Source of the DNA: a bacterium
GTDB lineage: Bacteria > Bdellovibrionota_C > UBA2361 > SZUA-149 > JAEUWB01
Length of the DNA: 64,000 bases
Direction of reading: 5' to 3'
Assembly: GCA_016786595.1 (NCBI GenBank)
Contig: JAEUWB010000003.1
Span: forward strand, 124,001-188,000
Shown here piece after piece: positions 35,146 to 43,141 of the stretch. The position numbers and the translations under genes are program-made. The notes beneath the pieces were generated by a model. That model was given only the letters and a program-made list of their open reading frames with translations, ran no database searches and was not told the origin of the DNA. Within the stretch, counting starts at the first letter, position 1. Every line of letters begins with the position of its first letter.

Positions 35146-36606
35146 TTAAAATGGCTTTGGTGAACTGCTTTTCGGCCCAGTTTCCATAAAATTTGAATCG
35201 CCATGCCAGAATCCTTGATTCAGATTAGCCAATAGCCCACCTAAAATATTTGCTGGTAGATACAATGGACCAAATAGCTCTCCTTGGAAAGTGTGCTGTA
35301 TCTCGTGTTGCGCATAAGTGACGCCAGGTTGAGCCTCAATAGTTTTACTAGGCCAAGCATTGGTATCATATATTGTAGTATTCCCAAGAGTGATCGCACC
35401 CTCATCAAACATAAACGGATGATTCTCAAATTGAATTGCGTTATTATCAAAAGTAACATTTGCCCCAAAAGGCACTCCCAACATCCCCCAGAGCGTTCCA
35501 ATCACTGTATTTGGTAAATTCCAAACCTTGCCGGCAAGGTCCTTGACGAAATCTAGGCCCTTACCGAGTGTGCCACCAATCGCCTTACCAAATTTCGTGT
35601 CAGCAAGGAGATTTAATCCACTCGAAATTAAATCCCCCAGAGCGACCTTTCCATTGTCAATTACGCTGCCTAGTAATGAAATTCCTTCACGCGCAAGATT
35701 CTTAATGATTCCGCCGCCCGGGATAAAACTAGCTGCGGTTGATAATAAATCACCAAGCTTTGCCTTGCCTGTAGCAATAGCGGTGGCGCCGACTTGAAGG
35801 GCCTTTGCTCCCGCTGCAACTAAAGTTCCTGCTCCAGGAATGAATGAGGCAATTGTCGAGATTCCGCCTAGAACTTTGGAAATTGTTGGTAAGTGTTTCT
35901 GAATAAAGCCTCTAAATCCACCATGTAACTTTTGATGCTGAGACACAACATAACCTGAAGCTTGGTCGAGCTGCATGGTATATAGATTGCGCCCATCTTT
36001 AATTTTGTAGCCAGCCGCAGGGTCAGTCATAAAGCCGGTCATTGCAGCTTCGTGTTTACCTAAGAACTCGCTGGCCCATTCCTGCATCGTTGCTTTGCGA
36101 TCCATTTCATTCAAAGCCCGGGCGGGGGTGTTTTCTACGGGAGTACCGGTCAATAGAGTGAATTCAGCAAGTTTGCGATTTTGTTCGTCTGTGAGGTGAT
36201 CGTTCTTTAAACGCATAAAACCATTTTTACTAAACGCTAAATACCCATCAGTGGCATTTCCCATTCCGCCGTTTAACTTACGTGCCGCCTCAATCTGCTC
36301 ACGCCAGGCAGGTGTAAAAATATTAGCAACCCCAGCTTGGCGGAGTTCTCCCGCAATTGGCGGGGTCGGGACATAAGCTTTAATGTACACCTTCTCTGCT
36401 TCTTTCGCGTTCGGTGCACCGAGTAAACCCGCTGGAATTTGGTTGTGTTGAGTCACAGGCACAGGGCGGGTTAATGCCTGGTATTGCGTAATGGAATTCG
36501 TGCTTGAAGGCGTAGTTGTGCCAACTGTAGCTGGTTTAGTAGTTGCTTGCGTTTGTGGCGCAAGTCCCCAAAATGTAAATTTATTTAAATTTGTGCCCTG
36601 AATCAT
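35146..36606 (-). CDS. Polymorphic-toxin-like protein with C-terminal HExxH (putative metallopeptidase) domain
   Basis: A protein of 486 residues from the ATG at 36606 (a start at 36621 would add five). No signal peptide. Residues about 1-80 are low-complexity (Thr/Pro/Gln rich). The middle (about 235-370) is glycine-rich and hydrophobic, with repeats of the form GKxxLGDL(L/I)S, as in toxins with pore- or pre-toxin regions. The last 53 residues hold HEIQHTFQGELFGPLYLPAN (434-453), matching the zinc-peptidase-like C-terminal domains of RHS-type toxins (HExxHxxQ...GPLYL), and end with HGDSNFMETGP, where a Glu could be the third ligand. A lipoprotein gene follows 15 bases later. The secretion route is not visible. 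Confidence 0.6.
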   Translation of the reverse strand: MIQGTNLNKFTFWGLAPQTQATTKPATVGTTTPSSTNSITQYQALTRPVPVTQHNQIPAGLLGAPNAKEAEKVYIKAYVPTPPIAGELRQAGVANIFTPAWREQIEAARKLNGGMGNATDGYLAFSKNGFMRLKNDHLTDEQNRKLAEFTLLTGTPVENTPARALNEMDRKATMQEWASEFLGKHEAAMTGFMTDPAAGYKIKDGRNLYTMQLDQASGYVVSQHQKLHGGFRGFIQKHLPTISKVLGGISTIASFIPGAGTLVAAGAKALQVGATAIATGKAKLGDLLSTAASFIPGGGIIKNLAREGISLLGSVIDNGKVALGDLISSGLNLLADTKFGKAIGGTLGKGLDFVKDLAGKVWNLPNTVIGTLWGMLGVPFGANVTFDNNAIQFENHPFMFDEGAITLGNTTIYDTNAWPSKTIEAQPGVTYAQHEIQHTFQGELFGPLYLPANILGGLLANLNQGFWHGDSNFMETGPKSSSPKPF

Positions 36607-36674
36607 ATGTGATCTCCGCAAGTTAGCTATGATTTGTAATTAATATTTAGAAAAGTAGAGGTTACAACTATATA

Positions 36675-36703
36675 TTCGGCCGGTTTGATGCCGTTGTTGC
36701 GTC
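36675..36703. repeat. Short repeat shared with the RAYT flank at 62489
   Basis: This 29-base stretch (TTCGGCCG at its left, TTGTTGCGTC at its right) matches 62489-62517 at 23 of 29 positions. Both copies lie upstream of a minus-strand gene start. A further block AGGTTACAACT occurs at 36659 here and inside both units of the duplication at 62546 and 62619. Confidence 0.55.
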
Positions 36704-36749
36704 TAGGCACAGAAAATTTGCACCATATCCTGCAATGTTATTGCGAATG

Positions 36750-37499
36750 TTATCGTGTGTGCATGAATTGACTTGCAATAGTTCTTTCAATTTGCCCGGC
36801 AAAGTCTTCGGGACTTTGGCCTTCTTTGCGGGTAGATGCTTGAGCAATACTAATTCTTACTACTTGGTTGCTTAAAAGCGGAAGACCACGATGAGCAACA
36901 ATCCTCCAGCACCCGTCGATTGTTACTGGCACTACTTCAATCTCAGGTAAGGTGCGTAGTAGCGTCACTAAGCCAGCCTGCTTAAAAGGCTTTAGCACCC
37001 CGTCTTTGGCGCGAGTGCCCTCAGGGAAAATTACTAGTCCAAAGTGATCTTGCTGAAGTTGTTTGCTAAAGCGAATCATTTCTTTCACGGCGCTTGACCC
37101 ATCGGCGCGATCAATTACTAAATTTCTTCCGTGTTTAAGATTAAATGAAACGCTAGGGATATTTCTACTGAGTTCTTTTTTAGCAATAAACGAACAATCA
37201 AGTGGAGCAAGAATGTGCGCGATGATTGAAATATCAAAAAGCGATTGATGGTTTGCAACGATTAGATACGAACGATGTGCTTCAAGCTTTGCTTGGTGAT
37301 TAACCTCGATTTTAGTTCGAATGATCCGCAGCGAGTAAAAAAGGCAGAGATTGAGTAACTTGACGCATCTCAAATGTGCTGTTTTCCCAAGACAGTAAAG
37401 TGCGATACGTTGCAGGAGATCGAACAAAACTAAAATCGTAAGGAAGATTACGAAATAAATTGGTGTAAGGAGCCAATCAATTATACGTGAACTAGGCAT
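36750..37499 (-). CDS. plsC: 1-acyl-sn-glycerol-3-phosphate acyltransferase
   Basis: A 249-residue membrane enzyme with N-terminal hydrophobic segments (about residues 10-30). Acyltransferase blocks in order: NHQSLFDIS (H-x4-D catalytic pair), the NLKHGRNLVIDRAD region, and FPEGTRAKDG (phosphate binding), followed by VVPVTIDG. It makes phosphatidic acid for phospholipid synthesis. Its start overlaps by one base the stop of the upstream unknown gene, indicating co-transcription. Confidence 0.92.
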   Translation of the reverse strand: MPSSRIIDWLLTPIYFVIFLTILVLFDLLQRIALYCLGKTAHLRCVKLLNLCLFYSLRIIRTKIEVNHQAKLEAHRSYLIVANHQSLFDISIIAHILAPLDCSFIAKKELSRNIPSVSFNLKHGRNLVIDRADGSSAVKEMIRFSKQLQQDHFGLVIFPEGTRAKDGVLKPFKQAGLVTLLRTLPEIEVVPVTIDGCWRIVAHRGLPLLSNQVVRISIAQASTRKEGQSPEDFAGQIERTIASQFMHTR

Positions 37500-38065
37500 T
37501 AGGATTGACTTTGCCTTAAACGGGTTCGCTGCTGCCAGGCTTGAATAAGTGCAGCCAGTGGAGACGAAAGCGGAGTAATTAATTCCAAGATTTGCTTTGA
37601 TTCTTCGAGCAGGAGTGTGGGTAATTCTTGTTTGCTAGAACGATGAGATTGTCGTGCGCGATCGAGAAATAGTGCGGCATTAATGATTAATGCTTCAGGG
37701 AGTTTAATTGCGGTTGCTGGCAATTGGCTCGCTTGGGCAATTGCGGCAGCGTCGCTTAATCTTTGTGGTAACTTGTCAACGCTGTCTAAATTAGGAATAC
37801 AGGCAAGCATGCCGGCGCAGATTGATTGCAGATCGCTGATATCTACTGTGTTGATTAAAATTAAACTAATGCGTGCTGGTCGAGGATTGAATGACACCCC
37901 TGGGTCGCGTGAAAAATCAGGTTCCACTGCTCCGTGATTCAGAATTGCTGTTTGGTAGGCAGTCTTAAGTAATTCCAGTTCTTGGGGACTATATTTCTGA
38001 AGCCGTCTGAACACGCCGTCTAAATGCGGAGAACTTTGTGCCAGGATTTCTGAGATTTGTTCCAC
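37499..38065 (-). CDS. Hypothetical protein, possibly a degenerate HD-type helical domain
   Basis: A 188-residue all-helical soluble protein upstream of plsC. Two stretches (RISLILINTVDISDLQSIC and ALIINAALFLDRARQSH) loosely recall the helix pattern of RelA/SpoT HD domains, but the metal-binding His/Asp residues are absent. I do not recognise it with certainty. The one-base overlap with plsC suggests a joint transcript. Confidence 0.55.
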   Translation of the reverse strand: MEQISEILAQSSPHLDGVFRRLQKYSPQELELLKTAYQTAILNHGAVEPDFSRDPGVSFNPRPARISLILINTVDISDLQSICAGMLACIPNLDSVDKLPQRLSDAAAIAQASQLPATAIKLPEALIINAALFLDRARQSHRSSKQELPTLLLEESKQILELITPLSSPLAALIQAWQQRTRLRQSQS

Positions 38066-38092
38066 AACTGTTCCTTATGTTAAAGGTGCTAG

Positions 38093-39031
38093 GTGCTAAA
38101 ATCTAGATTAATTACATTTTTTATTCCTTCTTTGCTAGTCTTTGTTCTAGTTTGCTCAGCCTTAGCGGAATATATTCACCCTTCAACTTTGGAAGTTAAC
38201 GTCCCGCATCATCAAGTCGAAATTCCCTCATTTGAAGCTGCTACCTACGTATATAAAATAAAATGGCAGGGAATTACTGTTGCGAATGCTGAAATTATTA
38301 CGACGCGTGGTGAATTTAAATCCAACTTAGAGTCAACAGTAGCCCGGGTGCTAAATCGCGTCAGAATATACGTTGAAACCAATGGAGCGATAGATATTTT
38401 TTACAAACTTCGTCACTACTCTGAAAACATTTTTACCAATGAGACATATCTCCCGAGTTGTTATTTTTCCTGGCAGAAGGAAAATTCTCGGGAACGCATG
38501 CGCTTCATTCATTTTAAGCCTGAGGGTATGGTGCATACAAGTGTATGGAAAAATGAAAAGTTAGACTTGGCGATGGATTTTCCTAAAGGCAAGGAAATGC
38601 TTGATCCTGTTACTGGAGCGATGTTCGCTAGAGCGCTTAAATTTGATACAGGCGAGGTCAAAGATTTTGATATTTGGAGTGGAAAACATCGTTTCATTAT
38701 TTCTTTCGAGATTGGCGAGAAGGAAATGCTCAAAACAAAATTTGGAGAAATTGAGGCCTATAAAGTTATTCCTAATATCCGTCGCCTCACGGATACGGAA
38801 CCTGAAAAGCGTCTCACCAGTGCGGCACTGTGGATTTCTGCTGATAACTCAAGGCGAATTTTAAGGCTAGAAACTAAAGTCTGGGTGGGCAGGGTTGTGG
38901 CCGAACTTGTGGAAATCCGTAGCCCAAACAACCTGCTTTCTGGAGAAGATCAACAAACAATTCAAGAACAACTCTCGGAAATCATTCCCAAAGATCAATT
39001 TCCTCAAGAATTAACGACCGCTTGCCGATAA
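38093..39031 (+). CDS. DUF3108-type exported protein
   Basis: A 312-residue protein starting at GTG 38093 with a signal segment (residues 6-26, ending CSALAEY). The mature part is beta-rich: YVYKIKWQGITVANAEI at its start, NRVRIYVETNGAIDIFYKL, DPVTGAMFARAL and AALWISADNSRRILRLETKV near its end are the characteristic blocks of DUF3108, an envelope-associated domain of unknown role with a LolA-like feel. It stands alone on the plus strand between plsC and the RNase gene. Confidence 0.8.
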   Translation: MLKSRLITFFIPSLLVFVLVCSALAEYIHPSTLEVNVPHHQVEIPSFEAATYVYKIKWQGITVANAEIITTRGEFKSNLESTVARVLNRVRIYVETNGAIDIFYKLRHYSENIFTNETYLPSCYFSWQKENSRERMRFIHFKPEGMVHTSVWKNEKLDLAMDFPKGKEMLDPVTGAMFARALKFDTGEVKDFDIWSGKHRFIISFEIGEKEMLKTKFGEIEAYKVIPNIRRLTDTEPEKRLTSAALWISADNSRRILRLETKVWVGRVVAELVEIRSPNNLLSGEDQQTIQEQLSEIIPKDQFPQELTTACR

Positions 39032-39046
39032 CATAGCTAGGGCGAG

Positions 39047-39111
39047 GCTACAGCCGTAAGCGTGCACTCACCTTGGTTCTTTTTGGTTTTATTTGGTTTA
39101 CCGGCTGTAGC
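39047..39111. terminator. Inverted repeat between convergent genes
   Basis: GCTACAGCCG (39047-39056) is complementary to CGGCTGTAGC (39102-39111), followed on the plus strand by a pyrimidine-rich stretch ending in TAGTTTTTC. The 45-base loop is long, so this is a possible rather than clear bidirectional terminator for the DUF3108 gene and the RNase gene. Confidence 0.4.
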
Positions 39112-39137
39112 TTTCACTCTCTAGTTTTTCTAAAAGA

Positions 39138-41222
39138 TTAAATCTTCTTTTCCTTCGTACGTAAAATGTCTTTGCGCGGATTAATATCCTCAAAAACAAG
39201 AGTTACGACTTCACCCAGTTTTTTACTGGATGGCTTGCCCCGCACAAAATCTACCGGCTCAAATGGAATAATCGTGCAAATTTGATCAAGCTCTGCAAGT
39301 GGGCGCACACCGTCGGTACGCACCACCGTAGCTTGAATTTCTCGAATTCTTTCTTGCCGCAAATATTGGAGCAGCCAGTAACGATTGCTTTCGCGTTGAA
39401 TGGAGTTTGCTTCGTCAAGGGCCGGTGTGGCGCGTTCGATGAAGGTCATTAAGTCATTGGGACTATATAATGGATCAGACTTTTCTATTAAATTGCGCAG
39501 CTGTGTTTGGCCAATCAAGTCAAGAAAACGGCGAATTGGGGACGTTAGCTGGGTGTATGCCTTCAGACCTAAGCCGGCATGGGGCAATGCTTGAGTTGTT
39601 ACGGTTGATCGCTTCAGTAAAGTTTTTCGCTGAAACTCACGTGCCGGACCTTCGGGGATATCTAATCCCCACTGACTAAGTGGAGTGTCAGGCTTTTCTT
39701 GACTACGGAATAAAAATGGCAAGGCTTTTTCCTCAGCATAGAGCGCAGCAGTTTCGTTTGTCAGAATCATAAACTCACTGACGAGTGACTTGCTGGGGCT
39801 ATCTGTGCTTTGCGATTCGAGTACTACTCGCCCAGACTCGTCGAGTGTTGGCTGCAACTCTTTAGGGTCAAAATCGAAAGCACCTTGCGCAATTCTTCTT
39901 TCATAGAGCTTCTCACTAAGCTGCCAGAGAGTTGTTAATGTTTCAGTAAGTTCAGGACTTGCTTGCTCTTCTCCGTAGATTATTTTGTCGGCAAAGTCGT
40001 ATGTAAGGCGTTGGGTTACTTCGATCAGCTCAAGGTTAATTTGGCGATCAATGATTGCTCCCGCTGCATCGAAACTGACGTAAAAACTCATCACGGGGCG
40101 GCTTTGACCCTGCACTAAGCTGAGTGCATCCTCAGAAAGTGACCGCGGTAGCATAGGCACGTGGATATCTGGACAATAGACGGAGGTAGCGCGCTTCAGG
40201 GCTTCGTTAAAGAGCGGGGAGTCTTGTTCGATCAGCGCACTGACATCAGCGATATGAATTCCAACGGTAGTCTGCTCAGCTCCTGCTTGGATTGTTAAGG
40301 CATCGTCAATGTCGCGGGTTGTTTCTGCGTCGATTGTAACCGAGAAAGCCTTTACTTTTGCGCGATTTGGTTGAGATTTTGTCTTTAATTCGCTGACCGC
40401 ATTTTCAACTGCTGATGTAAAGCGTGGAGAACGTTGATAGCGGATCAGTGATAAATTCTCATGCTTGGTAAAGTGCTTTGCTGCTACTAAAATTTCAAAT
40501 GCCTGGTCTTCAATGCGCTGGGGTAGATTTAAGTGAACTTCGCTGGCGATTTGCTCGACAATTTCGGCCGCAAGCTTACCTTCCTTTCCCGAAATGCCGC
40601 TTGCTGCGAGAGATTCAAGAATTGAAACCATTTCAGGGATTGTCGCAGAGTCACCTTTGATGCGCGCAATTAATGCTTGGACTAATTCGTAGCGTAGCTT
40701 AGCCTGCGCTTGCTCCTCAGCAAGCTTAATACGCAATTCTTCGACAATCTCTGGACTGCGTGGCTCAAATCCAAACTTAGTGCGCTTAAAATATACTTTG
40801 TCAATAATCAGCGCACGTCGTGTGACCAGTCGTTTTTCTAGAGTGTCATTGCTAAACAATAATTCTGTTAGGGACTTGATGCTATACTCTTGCTGCTCGC
40901 CTTGGACGAGCTCCCAGAGTTGATTGAGATCTAAGTTTTCAGCCTCCTGATCTGCTTTTTTGCTTAGCGACGCTAAGTATTGCTGTTTCTCATTTGAAGA
41001 CTCCAAGCCAATTTTAACTTTTCCAGGATAAAGATAAAGCCTGTCAGGAGTTAATTCAATCTCTCTACCGCGGTCATTCAGTAAAACCCATTTGCCCTTT
41101 TTCTCTTGTAGGGCAGCTGCCAGAATTGGTTCACCATTATTTTCGTATTCAACGATTGCGCCAGAGTCGATGCGTGAACTATCAACTGTATGACTTGGAT
41201 GTGGAGTAATTTTAGGGCGCAT
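39138..41222 (-). CDS. RNase II/R-family exoribonuclease
   Basis: A 694-residue protein with the RNB catalytic domain from about residue 285 to 560. The metal-binding block is TIDAETTRDIDDALTI, followed by VGIHIADVSALI, the SVYCPDIHVPMLP region and LTSPIRRFLDLIGQTQL, all typical. N-terminal cold-shock-like domains are divergent. The C-terminal S1-like part is reduced compared with RNase R (usual 750-800 residues), so it is better labelled an RNB-domain ribonuclease than RNase R. Monocistronic. Confidence 0.88.
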   Translation of the reverse strand: MRPKITPHPSHTVDSSRIDSGAIVEYENNGEPILAAALQEKKGKWVLLNDRGREIELTPDRLYLYPGKVKIGLESSNEKQQYLASLSKKADQEAENLDLNQLWELVQGEQQEYSIKSLTELLFSNDTLEKRLVTRRALIIDKVYFKRTKFGFEPRSPEIVEELRIKLAEEQAQAKLRYELVQALIARIKGDSATIPEMVSILESLAASGISGKEGKLAAEIVEQIASEVHLNLPQRIEDQAFEILVAAKHFTKHENLSLIRYQRSPRFTSAVENAVSELKTKSQPNRAKVKAFSVTIDAETTRDIDDALTIQAGAEQTTVGIHIADVSALIEQDSPLFNEALKRATSVYCPDIHVPMLPRSLSEDALSLVQGQSRPVMSFYVSFDAAGAIIDRQINLELIEVTQRLTYDFADKIIYGEEQASPELTETLTTLWQLSEKLYERRIAQGAFDFDPKELQPTLDESGRVVLESQSTDSPSKSLVSEFMILTNETAALYAEEKALPFLFRSQEKPDTPLSQWGLDIPEGPAREFQRKTLLKRSTVTTQALPHAGLGLKAYTQLTSPIRRFLDLIGQTQLRNLIEKSDPLYSPNDLMTFIERATPALDEANSIQRESNRYWLLQYLRQERIREIQATVVRTDGVRPLAELDQICTIIPFEPVDFVRGKPSSKKLGEVVTLVFEDINPRKDILRTKEKKI

Positions 41223-41287
41223 CTCGAATTCCGTGCAAAGCAGATGTCATTACACAGAAATGAGTGATGATCAATGATTATTGCTGA

Positions 41288-41310
41288 GCATTACTCATTT
41301 AGAGTAATGC
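41288..41310 (-). terminator. Hairpin after the small anchored protein gene
   Basis: GCATTACTC (41288-41296) and GAGTAATGC (41302-41310) form a 9-bp perfect stem with a 5-base loop, 25 bases past the stop of the minus-strand gene at 41336. No T-run follows, so termination is uncertain. Confidence 0.4.
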
Positions 41311-41335
41311 AGAATTACTTAGTAACTAGAACGCC

Positions 41336-41644
41336 CTAGTGAGTTTTAAATGGATCAGGCAGCGCGGAAATAGCCTCGTCGGTAGTTTTGAAGATATCTT
41401 GCACTGGAATTACACGTTCGTCAGTTTTGCGCGTTGCTTTTTCTGTAGCACGAAGCATTTCATGCACCCTAAAAACACCGCTCTTTGTCGGTTCGCTGAA
41501 ATCGGCAGCGACAATTTCGCGGCGTTTTCTAGGCTCCCCTTGAGCTACATATGGTGCAGCTTTGTTGTTGCCGCGCACAAAAACATAAATCCCAGTAATT
41601 AAAAGTAAGGAAAATAGTGCAATATCAGCTAATCCGATGCCCAT
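41336..41644 (-). CDS. Small membrane-anchored hypothetical protein
   Basis: A 102-residue protein with one N-terminal membrane helix (residues 6-23, IALFSLLLITGIYVFV) and a charged cytoplasmic or periplasmic tail without cysteines. Not recognised. It is divergent from queC, 60 bases away, and is probably expressed on its own. Confidence 0.6.
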   Translation of the reverse strand: MGIGLADIALFSLLLITGIYVFVRGNNKAAPYVAQGEPRKRREIVAADFSEPTKSGVFRVHEMLRATEKATRKTDERVIPVQDIFKTTDEAISALPDPFKTH

Positions 41645-41704
41645 GACTCTTTACATCCTTTATCATCTATAAGAAGATCGCTTAAGAGAATATCGGATCA
41701 AAAG

Positions 41705-42361
41705 ATGAAAATATTGAGTATTTTTTCAGGGGGATTAGATTCAACTGCATTAATTGCTGTTTTGGCGGCGGCAGGCCATCAGCTTCGATCTATTTCGATC
41801 AATTATGGACAGCGTCACAGGCGTGAAATTGACCATGCAGTACAGGTTGCCGCACGACTACATATCCCGCACGAGATTGTTGACCTTTCGAATTTGGGAG
41901 CGATCTTAACTGGCTCATCTCAAACTGATACAGCACTTGACGTACCCTCTGGACATTATACCGATCAATCAATGCGTATTACGGTTGTGCCGAACCGCAA
42001 TATGATTTTCTTAGCAGTTGCAACTGGCCGTGCTTTAAGTCTGGGGTTTGAAGCGGTGGCTTTTGGAGCGCATCGCGGAGATCATGCAATTTACCCTGAT
42101 TGTAGGGCTGAATTTGTAGCAGCGATGCAGAACGCTTTGCAGTGCTGTGATTATTCGTCAATTAAATTAATCACGCCGTTTTTAAATTACTCTAAAGCAG
42201 AAATTGTCCAAGCTGGTGCAGCAGCGGGTGCCCCGTTTGAACTGACTTATTCTTGTTACCGCGGTGGGGAAAAACATTGCGGCACATGTGGAACATGTGT
42301 GGAACGCAAAGAGGCGTTTGCACTTGCTAATGTTGCTGACCCGACGAATTATCAGAGTTAA
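41705..42361 (+). CDS. queC: 7-cyano-7-deazaguanine synthase
   Basis: A 218-residue ATP-dependent enzyme that makes preQ0 for queuosine in tRNA. The PP-loop SGGLDST is at residues 8-14, VPNRNMIFL and GAHRGDH are family blocks, and the zinc cysteines lie in SCYRGGEKHCGTCGTC near the C-terminus. queE follows after 42 bases; queD and queF are not in the window. No preQ1 riboswitch is recognisable upstream. Confidence 0.95.
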   Translation: MKILSIFSGGLDSTALIAVLAAAGHQLRSISINYGQRHRREIDHAVQVAARLHIPHEIVDLSNLGAILTGSSQTDTALDVPSGHYTDQSMRITVVPNRNMIFLAVATGRALSLGFEAVAFGAHRGDHAIYPDCRAEFVAAMQNALQCCDYSSIKLITPFLNYSKAEIVQAGAAAGAPFELTYSCYRGGEKHCGTCGTCVERKEAFALANVADPTNYQS

Positions 42362-42403
42362 GGGATTAGTTAGCGATTAAGTCTAAGTTTATGTCTAAGT
42401 AAG

Positions 42404-43000
42404 ATGAAAACATATACAATCAATGAAATATTTTATTCTCTGCAGGGCGAAGGCGTTAGAGTTGGCACGCCAAATATCTTTATCCGGTTTTCTGGCTGTA
42501 ACGAGACTTGTGCCATAGAAACTCATGGTTTTGACTGTGACACGGAATTTGTCAGTGGAAGAAAGCTTGCGCTCGATGAAATTCTTGTCGAACTTGCTGC
42601 GTGTGGGCAGGGATGCAAGGCAGTTATTTTAACAGGTGGTGAGCCGAGTTTGCAGGTCGATGCTGAGTTAGTAAGTGCCCTAAAATCTGCAGGATATTTT
42701 TTGGCAGTTGAGACTAATGGCAGTAAGGAGCTCCCGGCGGGCATTGATTGGATTTGCGTGAGTCCAAAGTCAGCGGAACATACACTCAGGCAATTAACTG
42801 CGAATGAAGTCAAATATGTGCGCGCTTATGGGCAGGGAATTCCTAAATCGAGTGTACAGGCAGATTACAAATTAATTTCTCCAGCATTTCAAGGCACAAC
42901 GCTCGACCCCAAGACGCTTGCCTGGTGTATTAAGCTTGTTGAAGAAAATCCGCAGTGGAGACTATCTGTTCAGCAACACAAGTTTTGGCGGATTAGATAG
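42404..43000 (+). CDS. queE: 7-carboxy-7-deazaguanine synthase (radical SAM)
   Basis: A 198-residue radical-SAM enzyme supplying the QueC substrate. GEGVRVGTPNIFIRFSGC leads into the cluster cysteines C32, C36 and C45 (spacing C-x3-C-x8-C rather than the common C-x3-C-x2-C), with CDTE after the last one as in the family. VILTGGEPSLQ and VETNGS are the S-adenosylmethionine-binding blocks, and the C-terminus QQHKFWRIR is typical. Directly after queC. Confidence 0.92.
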   Translation: MKTYTINEIFYSLQGEGVRVGTPNIFIRFSGCNETCAIETHGFDCDTEFVSGRKLALDEILVELAACGQGCKAVILTGGEPSLQVDAELVSALKSAGYFLAVETNGSKELPAGIDWICVSPKSAEHTLRQLTANEVKYVRAYGQGIPKSSVQADYKLISPAFQGTTLDPKTLAWCIKLVEENPQWRLSVQQHKFWRIR

Positions 43001-43037
43001 TTTTGAGTAGGGCACGCTCGCATAGACTATTTTAGCG

Positions 43038-43103
43038 TTGCGTAATTTAGACTAGGGGTGAAATTGCACATGTGTAATTTCACCCCTAGTCTAAATTACG
43101 CAA
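43038..43103. repeat. 66-bp near-perfect palindrome between convergent genes
   Basis: The two 33-base halves, centred between 43070 and 43071, are complementary except for one G/T pair (43066 with 43075), which would be a G-U wobble in RNA. The arms start TTGCGTAATTTAGACTAGGG and the centre is CACATGTG. It lies 37 bases after the queE stop and 39 bases before the stop of the convergent aminopeptidase gene. Confidence 0.95.
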
Positions 43104-43141
43104 TTTTCAGATAGATAAGTCTATGCCGGCCTTAACCTTAC

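Noticed and set aside
41645-41704. PreQ1 riboswitch upstream of queC
   Set aside because: The 60-base spacer lacks the expected stem and C-rich/A-rich tail.
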